A stretch of DNA of 64,000 bases. Source: Rhodoplanes tepidamans (GTDB lineage Bacteria; Pseudomonadota; Alphaproteobacteria; Rhizobiales; Xanthobacteraceae). The translations under genes were made by a program, and so were the position numbers. Below the pieces are notes generated by a model that made no database searches, was not told the DNA's origin, and saw only the letters and a list, made by a program, of their open reading frames with translations. Positions within the stretch are counted from its first letter, which is position 1. Each line of letters starts with the position of its first letter. Shown in pieces: positions 18,638 to 26,511 of this stretch. The stretch lies in contig NZ_JAUSUJ010000008.1 in NCBI RefSeq assembly GCF_030813915.1, positions 1 through 64,000 of the forward strand, read 5' to 3'.

Positions 18638-19290
18638 AGGAGCCGCTCGACGCCACGACGGCCGCCAATCCGGGCATGGCCTCGATCCCCCTGGACATCG
18701 ACGACCCGGCCGCGATCAGGGCCTTCGCGGCCGAGGTCACGGCGCGCCATCCCGACCTCGACGTGGTGATCAACAATGCCGGCATGATGAAGATCGAGGA
18801 CATCCTGGCGGCGCCCGAGGACGTCGGCACGGCGGAAGCGACGGTCGTCACCAACCTGCTCGGCCAGATCCGCCTCACCGCGGCGCTGCTGCCGTTTCTC
18901 CTGAAGAAGCCGCGCGCCACCGTGATGACGGTGTCGTCCGGTCTCGCCTTCGTGCCGCGGGCGATGGCGCCGACCTACTGCGCCACCAAGGCGGCGATCC
19001 ATTCCTACACGCAGTCGCTGCGCTTCCAGCTGCGGGCCACGGCGGTCGAGGTGATCGAGATCGTGCCGCCCTATGTGCAGACCGAGCTGATGGGGGCGCA
19101 GCAGGCCACCGATCCGGCCGCCATGCCGCTCGCCGACTACATCGCCGAGACGATGGCGCTCATCGAGGCGGGGGAGACCGAGGTGCTGGTCGAGCGGGTG
19201 AAGCCGCTGCGCTTCGCCGAGGCGCGCGGCGACTACGACACGCTCTTCAGGACGCGGAACGCGCCGCGGGTGCCCGAGCCGGCACGCTGA
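18631..19290 (+). pseudogene. SDR oxidoreductase (DltE-like), 5'-truncated
   Basis: From RRQEPLDATTAANPG at 18631 the frame reads like a DltE-type short-chain dehydrogenase: NNAG (in VVINNAGMM), catalytic Ser in TVSSGLA and YCATK (YxxxK). The first ~35-40 residues, with the Rossmann TGGGSGIG nucleotide-binding loop, are absent; upstream DNA belongs to the oppositely oriented HxlR gene. ATG 18676 could give a 204-residue product, but without the cofactor loop it would not bind NAD(P). Downstream, the gene converges on the RND pump. Confidence 0.78.
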
Positions 19291-19363
19291 GACGGCCCGT
19301 CGGCCGCAGCCGTCGCCACCGCGCGGCGCGGTCGCGCGGCTCCCTCCCCGCTGCTCCGCCCCG

Positions 19364-22300
19364 CTACTCCGCCGCCACCGGCGCCCGCTCGCCCTCGCCC
19401 ACGGTCTGGAGCTGCGGCTCCAGGCGCTTCTTCAGGCGGCGGTCGACGCGGTCGAGATAGATGTAGATCACCGGCGTGATGTAGAGGGTGAGAAGCTGCG
19501 AGAAGGCGAGGCCGCCGACCACGGCGATGCCGAGCGGCTGGCGCAACTCGGCCCCCGCGCCGGTGCCGAGCGCGATCGGCAGCGCTCCGAAGATCGCCGC
19601 GAAGGTGGTCATCATGATCGGGCGGAAGCGCAGGAGGCAGGCTTCGCGCATCGCCGCCTCGGCGCCGAGCCCGACCCGCCGGCGCTCGATCGCGAAGTCG
19701 ATCATCATGATGGCGTTCTTCTTGACGATGCCGACCAGCATCACGATGCCGATCATGGCGATCACCGACAGCTCCATGTCGAAGGCCATCAGGATCAGGA
19801 GCGCGCCGACGCCGGCCGACGGCAGGCCCGAGATGATGGTCACCGGGTGGATGAAGCTCTCGTAGAGAATCCCGAGCACCACGTAGGCGGCGAAGATCGC
19901 GGCCAGCACCAGCACGCCCTGCCCGCGCAGCGAATCCTGGAACACCTGGGCGGAGCCCTGGAAGCCGGTGGCGATCGAAGCCGGCAGGTTCGACTCGCGC
20001 TCGATCTCGCGGATGGCGTCGACCGCCTGACCGAGCGAGAAGCCGGGCGCCAGGTTGAACGAGATGGTCACGGCCGGCTGCTGGCCCTGGTGGTTGACCT
20101 GCAGGGGCCCGACCGTCCGCACGATGCGGGTGACGGCGGAGAGCGGGATCGACGGGCCGTTCGCCGCCGTGTTGCCGGTGACGCCGCCGCCCGGCGTGAT
20201 CGTGCTGCCGGCCGCGCCCGTGGTGTTGGTCTTCAGGAAGATGCGCTCGAGCCCGGACGGATCGGCCTGGAACTCGGGCAGGCTCTCCAGGATCACCTGG
20301 TAGTCGTTCGACGGCGTGTAGATGGTGGCGACCTGGCGGGTGCCGAAGGCGTTGAACAGCTCCTGGCGCACCTGCTCGACCGAGATGCCGTAGAAGGCGG
20401 CGCGCTCGCGGTCGATCTCGACGGTCATCTGCGGGTTGGAGATGTAGAGATCGGTGGTGACGTCGCGCAGCCCGGGCAGCGTGGCGATCTTCTCTCGCAG
20501 CTCCGGCGCGGCGCGGTACAGCGCCTCGGTGTCGCTCGACTGCAGCGTGTACTGGAACTCGCTCTTGGAGATGCGGCCCGTGATGTTGATGTTCTGGACG
20601 TTCTGGAAATAGGTCGCCATGCCGACGACCTTGCCGGTCTCGCGGCGCAGCCGCTGGATCACCGCGGTGGCGTTCTCGCCGCGCTCCTTCTTGGGCTTGA
20701 GGGCGATGAACATGCGGCCGTAGTTCGGCGTCGGGTTCGGCCCGCCGACGCCGACCGTCGAGTTGACGTAGGCGACGGCCGGATCGCTGCGGACGATCTC
20801 GGCGATGGCGCGCTGGCGCTCCGACATCGCCTTGAACGAGATGTCGGCCGGGCCCTCGACGGTCGCCGAGATGAAGCCGGTGTCCTCGATCGGGAAGAAG
20901 CCCTTGGGGATGACGATGTAGAGCCAGACGGTGCCGATCATGGTGGCGAGCGTCGCGACGAGCACCACCGGCTTGTTGCGCAGGACGAGATCGAGTGTCA
21001 CCTCGTAGCCGCGCAGCATGCCGGCGAAGCCGCGCTCGAACAGGCGCAGCACCGGGTTCTGCTTCTCGTTCCCGTGATGACCGCGCAGCACGCGGGCGCA
21101 CAGCATCGGCGTCAGGGTGAGCGAGACGAAGCCCGAGATCAGGATCGCCACCGCGATCGTCACGGCGAACTCGCGGAAGACGCGGCCGACCAAGCCGCCC
21201 ATCAGGAGCACCGGGATGAACACGGCGATCAGCGAGAACGTGATCGACACGATGGTGAAGCCGATCTCGCGGGCGCCCTTGAGGGCCGCCTCGAACGGCC
21301 GCATGCCGCCCTCGATGTGGCGCACGATGTTCTCGAGCATGACGATCGCGTCGTCGACCACGAAGCCGACCGACAGGGTCAGGGCCAGCATGGTCATGTT
21401 GTTGATCGAGAAGCCGAGCGCGTACATCACCGCGAAGGTGCCGATCAGCGAGATCGGCACGGCCAGCGCCGGGATGAGGGTCGCCGGCAGGGTGCGCAGG
21501 AACAGGAAGATCACCAGGACGACCAGGCCGATGGCGATGGCCAGCGTCTCCTGCACGTCGTAGACGGCCTCGCGGATCGACACCGAGCGGTCGTTCAGGA
21601 CCTCCATCCGGATCGCCGCCGGGATCTGGGCCCGGTAGCCCGGCAGCCGCTCGCGCACCGCGTCGACCACGGCGACCGTGTTGGCGGCGGGCTGCCGCTG
21701 GATCGCCAGCACGATCGCCCGCTCGTTGTTGAAGTAGCTGGCGATGCGGTCGTTCTCGACCGAGTCGACGACCCGCGCCACGTCCGCGAGCTTGACCGGC
21801 GTGCCGTTGCGGAACGCCACCACCACCTTGCGGTACTCGGCCGCCCGGGTCATCGCGGCCGTGGCGGTCAGCGTGATGTTCTGCTCGGTGCCCGAGATGG
21901 TGCCGACCGGGGTGTTCGAGTTGGTCTTCGAGACGACGTTGCGGATGTCTTCGAGCGAGATGTTGCGGGCCGCCGCGGCGACCGGATCGACCTGCACCCG
22001 CACGGCGAAACGCTGGGCACCGTAGACCAGCACCTGGGCGACGCCGGGAATCTGGGAGATCTGCTGGGCGAGCGTGATCTCGCCGTAGTCGTTGATGGTG
22101 GAGAGTGGCAGGGTCGGCGAGACGAGGCTGATGTAGAGGATCGGGAAGTCGCCGGGATTGACCTTGCGGAAGCTCGGCGGGGTCGTCATCTCGACCGGCA
22201 GCCGCCGCTGCGCCACAGAGAGCGCCGTCTGCACGTCGAGCGCCGCCCCGTCGATGTCGCGGCCGAGGTCGAACTGGATGGTGATCTGCGTGGTCCCGAG

Positions 22301-22555
22301 CGACGACATCGAGGTCATCGACGAGATGCCCGAGATGGTCGAAAGCTGGCGCTCGATCGGCGAGGCGACCGAGGCCGCCATCGTCTCGGGGCTGGCGCCC
22401 GGCAGCGTCGCGGTGATCGAGATGGTCGGATAGTCGACGGTCGGGAGCGCCGCGACGGCGAGCAGCCGGTAGGCGAAGATGCCGAACACGATCATCGACG
22501 CGGTGATCAGCGTCGTCAGCACCGGACGGCGGATGCAGGTTTCCGAGATGCTCAC
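19364..22555 (-). CDS. RND-family multidrug efflux transporter (HAE1, MdtB/C-like)
   Basis: 1063 residues, full length for an RND pump. Twelve membrane helices in two sets of six, with large periplasmic loops after helices 1 and 7. Helix 1 sequence (SISETCIRRPVLTTLITASMIV), the GFVVDDAIVMLENI motif in helix 4 with the paired proton-relay Asp, and the KKNAIMMIDFAIE segment are characteristic. It begins with GTG preceded by AGGAGA. The adaptor gene lies directly upstream in the same direction; no outer-membrane factor adjoins, but a TolC homologue is at 40.4 kb. Substrates cannot be told from sequence. Confidence 0.94.
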   Translation of the reverse strand: MSISETCIRRPVLTTLITASMIVFGIFAYRLLAVAALPTVDYPTISITATLPGASPETMAASVASPIERQLSTISGISSMTSMSSLGTTQITIQFDLGRDIDGAALDVQTALSVAQRRLPVEMTTPPSFRKVNPGDFPILYISLVSPTLPLSTINDYGEITLAQQISQIPGVAQVLVYGAQRFAVRVQVDPVAAAARNISLEDIRNVVSKTNSNTPVGTISGTEQNITLTATAAMTRAAEYRKVVVAFRNGTPVKLADVARVVDSVENDRIASYFNNERAIVLAIQRQPAANTVAVVDAVRERLPGYRAQIPAAIRMEVLNDRSVSIREAVYDVQETLAIAIGLVVLVIFLFLRTLPATLIPALAVPISLIGTFAVMYALGFSINNMTMLALTLSVGFVVDDAIVMLENIVRHIEGGMRPFEAALKGAREIGFTIVSITFSLIAVFIPVLLMGGLVGRVFREFAVTIAVAILISGFVSLTLTPMLCARVLRGHHGNEKQNPVLRLFERGFAGMLRGYEVTLDLVLRNKPVVLVATLATMIGTVWLYIVIPKGFFPIEDTGFISATVEGPADISFKAMSERQRAIAEIVRSDPAVAYVNSTVGVGGPNPTPNYGRMFIALKPKKERGENATAVIQRLRRETGKVVGMATYFQNVQNINITGRISKSEFQYTLQSSDTEALYRAAPELREKIATLPGLRDVTTDLYISNPQMTVEIDRERAAFYGISVEQVRQELFNAFGTRQVATIYTPSNDYQVILESLPEFQADPSGLERIFLKTNTTGAAGSTITPGGGVTGNTAANGPSIPLSAVTRIVRTVGPLQVNHQGQQPAVTISFNLAPGFSLGQAVDAIREIERESNLPASIATGFQGSAQVFQDSLRGQGVLVLAAIFAAYVVLGILYESFIHPVTIISGLPSAGVGALLILMAFDMELSVIAMIGIVMLVGIVKKNAIMMIDFAIERRRVGLGAEAAMREACLLRFRPIMMTTFAAIFGALPIALGTGAGAELRQPLGIAVVGGLAFSQLLTLYITPVIYIYLDRVDRRLKKRLEPQLQTVGEGERAPVAAE

Positions 22556-22628
22556 GGCGTCCGTCTCCTGGCGGGCCGCCGGTCGGCGGCGCGGGCGCGG
22601 CGGCGGCGCCGCGGGCTCGTCTCCGGGC

Positions 22629-23780
22629 TCACGCTCCGGCCTTGCGCTGGCGGTCCTGCGGCGTGCGGACCGTCACCCTGACGCCGTCGGTGAGCTGCAG
22701 ATGGCCGGCCGTCACCACCTGCTCGCCGCCGGAGAGGCCGGTCTCGACCACGGTCTCCGGCCCGACGGAGCGCAGCACCGTCACCGGCTGCACCCGGGCG
22801 ACGCCGTCCTTCACCACGTAGACGAAGCTGCCCTGCTGGCTCACCTGCACGGCCGTCGCCGGCACCGTGACGGCATCCTCGATGCGCAGCGTCAGCTTGG
22901 CCGTGACCAGGGTGCCGGGCCACAGGATCTCGTCCTGGTTCGGCATCACGGCCCGGATGGTCGCCATGCCGGTCGCCGAATCGACCGCGTTCTCCACCAT
23001 GGCGACCTGGCCGTGGGCGCGGCGGCTCTCGCCCGGGACGACGGCCTCGACGGCCGAATCCTCGTTGGTCATGGCGGCACGGATCTGCGGCAGCGCCCGC
23101 TGCGGCACCGTGAACGAGACGTAGACGGGCGCCATCTGGTTGATGGTGGCGATCGGCGTCGCCTCGCCGGTGCGCACCAGGTTGCCGACCTTCACGTTGG
23201 CCTGGCTGATGCGGCCAGAGATCGGCGCCCGGATGCTGGTGTAGCCGAGCTGCACCTTGAGGTGGTCGATGGTCGCCTGGCTCGCCAGGATCGCGGCCCG
23301 GTAGACGTCGGCCTGGGTCTTGGCGTTGTCGAGATTGGTCTGCGGCGTGGCGGCGCGGGCGACCAGCTCGGTGTAGCGCCGCAGATCGCGCTCGGCGCCT
23401 TCGAGCTGGGCCTTGTCGCGGGCGAGCTGCGCCTCGGCCTGGCGGATCTGCGCCTCGAGCGCCCGGCCGTCGAGGGTGACCAGGAGGTCGCCCTTCTTCA
23501 CCACGGCGCCGTCCTCGAAATGGATGCCGACGATCTCGCTGTCGATGCGGGTGCGCACCGCGACGCTGGCGAGCGGCGTCACCGAGCCGAGCGCCTCGAT
23601 GGTCACCGGCGCCTTCTTGCGGGTCGCCGTGCCGGTCTCCACCGCGACGGCGCGCGGCACCGTCGCCGTGCGGGCCGGCCGGGCACCGTTCTTCTCGGCG
23701 CCGAGCCACTGCACCGCGAACGCACTGCCCGCGAGCGCCAGGACGGCCACGATCACCCAGAGCGCGCGACGTCGGATCAT
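22629..23780 (-). CDS. RND efflux periplasmic adaptor (membrane fusion protein)
   Basis: 383 residues. N-terminal membrane anchor or signal (IRRRALWVIVAVLALAGSAFA), then HlyD/AcrA-type architecture: barrel-sandwich halves (GSVTPLASVAVRTRIDSEI and the SIRAPISGRIS return strand), an alpha-hairpin between them (about 110-180), and the beta-barrel and membrane-proximal domains. It links the inner-membrane RND pump encoded 73 bases downstream to an outer-membrane channel. The start at 23780 precedes the hydrophobic segment; the upstream frame to 23945 is unconserved. The ribosome-binding site is weak. Confidence 0.92.
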   Translation of the reverse strand: MIRRRALWVIVAVLALAGSAFAVQWLGAEKNGARPARTATVPRAVAVETGTATRKKAPVTIEALGSVTPLASVAVRTRIDSEIVGIHFEDGAVVKKGDLLVTLDGRALEAQIRQAEAQLARDKAQLEGAERDLRRYTELVARAATPQTNLDNAKTQADVYRAAILASQATIDHLKVQLGYTSIRAPISGRISQANVKVGNLVRTGEATPIATINQMAPVYVSFTVPQRALPQIRAAMTNEDSAVEAVVPGESRRAHGQVAMVENAVDSATGMATIRAVMPNQDEILWPGTLVTAKLTLRIEDAVTVPATAVQVSQQGSFVYVVKDGVARVQPVTVLRSVGPETVVETGLSGGEQVVTAGHLQLTDGVRVTVRTPQDRQRKAGA

Positions 23781-23949
23781 GGTCAGTCCGTGTTCAGTGG
23801 CGGCGCGCCGCGGCGGCCGAGCGCCGTCTCGCGTCGCGTTGCACCGAGACGACGGCCCGTCGATCCGAGGCTCGCGGCGTGAGGGAGGCCATGGGGGTCC
23901 TCGAACGAGTGGCCGTCGACGTTCGACATTCTCACCCGCTAGCAATTAG

Positions 23950-23983
23950 CATACCGCAAAAAAGGGCGCAGCAATCCGGTATG
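23950..23983. promoter_or_regulatory. Inverted repeat in the divergent adaptor/xth intergenic region
   Basis: The only clearly AT-rich part of this 286-base gap contains a perfect 7-bp inverted repeat, CATACCG (23950-23956) and CGGTATG (23977-23983), centred 27 bp apart. On the minus strand ATTGCT, a 16-base gap and TATGCT could form a sigma-70 promoter for the pump operon overlapping it. A regulator site is plausible but not demonstrated; no TetR or MarR gene adjoins. Confidence 0.35.
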
Positions 23984-24066
23984 ATGATTGCGAAATTGTA
24001 ATAGGGACAAGGCGTCGCGAGCGGACGGCTCGGACGCGGACGACCTCGGACGCAGGAGAACGAGCG

Positions 24067-24861
24067 ATGCGGATCGCCACCTGGAACGTGAACTCGGTGA
24101 AGCAGCGGCTCGATCATCTGCTGTCCTGGCTGCAGGAACGTCAGCCCGACATCGTCTGCCTGCAGGAAACCAAGTGCGTCGACGAGGCGTTCCCGCGCGA
24201 GCCGATCGAGGCCGCCGGGTACAATGTCGCCGTACACGGCCAGAAGACCTTCAACGGCGTGGCGCTCCTGTCGCGCCGGCCGTTCGACGAGGTGACGCCG
24301 GGCCTGCCGGGCGAGCCGGAGGACGATCACGCCCGCTTTCTCGAAGGCGTCGTCTCGACGGAGGGCGGCGGCGCGGTGCGGATCGCCTGCCTGTACCTGC
24401 CCAACGGCAATCCGGTCGGGACCGAGAAGTACCCCTACAAGCTGCGCTGGATGGACCGCCTCGCCGCCTATGCGGCCGACCGCCTCGCCCTGGAGGAGCC
24501 GTTCGTCATGGCCGGCGACTACAACGTGCTGCCGGCCGCCCGCGACGTGCCCAACCCGGACGCCTGGAGCAGCGACGCGCTGTTCCTGCCGCAGACGCGG
24601 GACAAGTTCGCGGGCCTGACGGCGCTCGGCTTCACCGACGCGATCCGGGCCGGCTCCGACGCGGCCGGACTCTACACGTTCTGGGACTACCAGGCCGGGT
24701 GCTGGCAGAAGAACATGGGCCTGCGAATCGACCACCTGCTGCTGTCGCCGCAGGCAGCCGACCGGCTCGCCGCGGCCGGCATCGACAAGCACGTGCGCGG
24801 CTGGGACAAGCCCTCCGACCACGTCCCGGTGTGGTGCGACCTCGCCCTGGAGGCGGCGTGA
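24067..24861 (+). CDS. xth: Exodeoxyribonuclease III
   Basis: 264 residues. Endonuclease/exonuclease/phosphatase fold enzyme that cleaves 5' of abasic sites and removes 3' blocks in base excision repair. The metal-binding Glu34 is in LQETK; WNVNS at the start, LYLPNGNP, the GDYNV segment with catalytic Asp/Asn, RIDHLL and the final SDHVPV His complete the active site. GGAGA precedes the ATG. Divergent from the efflux operon. Confidence 0.95.
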   Translation: MRIATWNVNSVKQRLDHLLSWLQERQPDIVCLQETKCVDEAFPREPIEAAGYNVAVHGQKTFNGVALLSRRPFDEVTPGLPGEPEDDHARFLEGVVSTEGGGAVRIACLYLPNGNPVGTEKYPYKLRWMDRLAAYAADRLALEEPFVMAGDYNVLPAARDVPNPDAWSSDALFLPQTRDKFAGLTALGFTDAIRAGSDAAGLYTFWDYQAGCWQKNMGLRIDHLLLSPQAADRLAAAGIDKHVRGWDKPSDHVPVWCDLALEAA

Positions 24862-24943
24862 GCCGGCATCGCCGTCGGCGGGCCGGGCTGATCGAGCGTG
24901 CGTTTTCTGCTAAGTTTCGGCCGCCCGGCGACCGGAGGGCGAG

Positions 24944-25186
24944 ATGGGCGATCTGCTGCTGCGCAACATCGACGACAAGGTGCTCGATCAGCTTCGGACG
25001 CGAGCGGATCTCCGCGGACGCTCCGTCGAGCAGGAAGCGCGCGATATCCTCGCGGCGGCCGCGCCGTTGACGCCAGACCACAAGATCGAATTGTCTCGCC
25101 GCTTACGCGCCCGCTCTCCGAAGCTGGACGATTTCGACGTCCATGCGGCCATCCGCTCCGGTCGCGACGACGAGTTTCTCCCTTGA
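24944..25186 (+). CDS. FitA-like ribbon-helix-helix antitoxin
   Basis: 80 residues. The N-terminus (MGDLLLRNIDDKVLDQLRTRA...GRSVEQEARDIL) is an Arc/MetJ-type ribbon-helix-helix domain as in FitA/VapB antitoxins; the rest is the flexible toxin-binding tail. It should neutralise the PIN toxin encoded next and repress the pair. Strong ribosome-binding site GGAGGG. The TGA overlaps the toxin TTG start (TTGA), so toxin synthesis is translationally coupled. Confidence 0.9.
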   Translation: MGDLLLRNIDDKVLDQLRTRADLRGRSVEQEARDILAAAAPLTPDHKIELSRRLRARSPKLDDFDVHAAIRSGRDDEFLP

Positions 25187-25590
25187 CCCTCGTCGTCGAT
25201 GCGAGCGTCGTGGTTCCCTGGTTGTTCGACCTCGGAAACTCGGAGCGCTCGGAGGCTGCGCTTCGCTCCGACCGACTGATCGCCCCCGACCTGATCATGG
25301 CCGAGATCGACAATGCCGGTTGGAAACTCGTGCAGTTCAATGGTTTCGATCGCCACGTCGTCAGAGATGCCGTGGCTCACGTGGGGCAGTTCGTCGAGGA
25401 GATCGTATCCGGGGTCGACCTCCGCGACCGCGCGCTGGAGATCGCGCTCGATCTCGGCCACCCGGTCTACGACTGCTTCTACCTGGCGCTGGCGGAGTCG
25501 CGGCGCTGCCGGCTGGCGACCTTGGACGTGCGTCTGGCCCGCCGGTGTGCCGGCACGTCCTATTCGGACCTGTTGAACCCGGTCGGGTAA
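25183..25590 (+). CDS. VapC-type PIN-domain ribonuclease toxin
   Basis: 135 residues. PIN domain with the four acidic metal ligands: Asp6 (VVDASV), Glu41 (MAEID), Asp97 (VYDCFYLALA) and Asp115 (TLDVRL). VapC toxins cut RNA, often initiator tRNA or rRNA. The start is the TTG at 25183, because it overlaps the antitoxin stop and the PIN core begins three residues later; the frame stays open to 24898 but that part runs through the antitoxin gene. All catalytic residues are intact, so the module looks functional. Confidence 0.9.
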   Translation: MTLVVDASVVVPWLFDLGNSERSEAALRSDRLIAPDLIMAEIDNAGWKLVQFNGFDRHVVRDAVAHVGQFVEEIVSGVDLRDRALEIALDLGHPVYDCFYLALAESRRCRLATLDVRLARRCAGTSYSDLLNPVG

Positions 25591-25619
25591 AGGGGCGGAA
25601 TCCCGCGGCCCCGCCCCTT
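25590..25619. terminator. Possible bidirectional terminator between toxin and Sel1 gene
   Basis: A perfect 9-bp inverted repeat AAGGGGCGG (25590-25598) / CCGCCCCTT (25611-25619) fills the gap between two converging genes, touching both stop codons. The flanking T and A runs are short, so termination may be partial. Confidence 0.5.
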
Positions 25620-26511
25620 ACTCCCGGCGGCCGCCGCGCAGCCAGCGCTCCAGGAAGGAGAGCGCGGTCGCCCGCTCCTCGTCGGTGGCGGTCTTGAAGG
25701 CGGCGGCGTGCATGTCGGTGATCCAGGCCTCCTGCGGGGTCGCGGCGTCGCGCGCCAGCGTCAGCCACATCAGGCCCTTGGCGCCCTGCCGCGGCACCGC
25801 CTCGCCCTTGAACAGCATGGCGCCGAGCATCGCCTGGGCCTGATACTGGCCCTTGTTGGCGGCGAGCTGCAGCCAGCGGGCAGCCTGGCGGGCGTCCTTC
25901 ACGCCGCCGTGCCCCTCGAGATACATGCGGCCGAGATGGTACTGGGCGTCCGGGTCGCCGAAATAGGACGCCGCGTAGGTGAACATCTCGCGGGCCCGGT
26001 CCGGGTCCGCTTTCACGGTCGAGCTCGGGATGCCGTCCAGATAGTAGTTGCCGAGCGCCACGAAGGCGTTGGCGACGAAGCGGGCGCGCGGCGTGCCGGG
26101 GCTCTCGTCGGCATGGGCGTCGGCGACCTCGCGGAAATACTCGAAGGCGCGCACGTCGTCCTGCTGGACGCCGTCGCCCTCGGCATACATGCGGCCGAGC
26201 TTCCACTGGGCGATCGGGTGGCCGCTCGCCGCGGCGTATTCGAGCGAGGAGACGCCGGCCTTGGTGTCGCCGGCGCGCAGCGCCTGGGCGCCCGAGCGGA
26301 ACGCCTCGACGGGCGTCAGATTGCGCAGGGTCGGCGGCCCCTGCAGCCGGTCCGGCGACATCACCGCGGCGGCGCCGCGCGGGAAGAGATCGACGCTCAC
26401 GGCCGGCGCGACGCGCACCGGGCCGCGGGCGCCGTCGAACGCCACCGCGCTGCCCAGCCCGACGGCGAGGCCCAGTGCGACCAGGATCCCAACGCGACTA
26501 GACGTCCGCAT
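25618..26511 (-). CDS. Sel1-repeat protein, exported (ExoR-like)
   Basis: 297 residues. An N-terminal hydrophobic signal (about 8-25, VGILVALGLAVGLGSAVAF) is followed by Sel1-type tetratricopeptide-like repeats, e.g. GHPIAQWKLGRMYAEGDGV, GDPDAQYHLGRMYLEGHGGV and GQYQAQAMLGAMLFKGEAV. Size, signal and repeat spacing resemble ExoR, the periplasmic inhibitor of the ExoS-ChvI system of rhizobia, but I cannot distinguish ExoR from other Sel1 proteins. Its start lies 14 bases inside the ilvD 3' end, so it is probably co-transcribed with ilvD. Confidence 0.85.
   Translation of the reverse strand: MRTSSRVGILVALGLAVGLGSAVAFDGARGPVRVAPAVSVDLFPRGAAAVMSPDRLQGPPTLRNLTPVEAFRSGAQALRAGDTKAGVSSLEYAAASGHPIAQWKLGRMYAEGDGVQQDDVRAFEYFREVADAHADESPGTPRARFVANAFVALGNYYLDGIPSSTVKADPDRAREMFTYAASYFGDPDAQYHLGRMYLEGHGGVKDARQAARWLQLAANKGQYQAQAMLGAMLFKGEAVPRQGAKGLMWLTLARDAATPQEAWITDMHAAAFKTATDEERATALSFLERWLRGGRRE

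Noticed and set aside
24898..25182. Long N-terminus of the PIN toxin
   Set aside because: It would run through the antitoxin gene in another frame, while the PIN fold starts right after the TTG at 25183.
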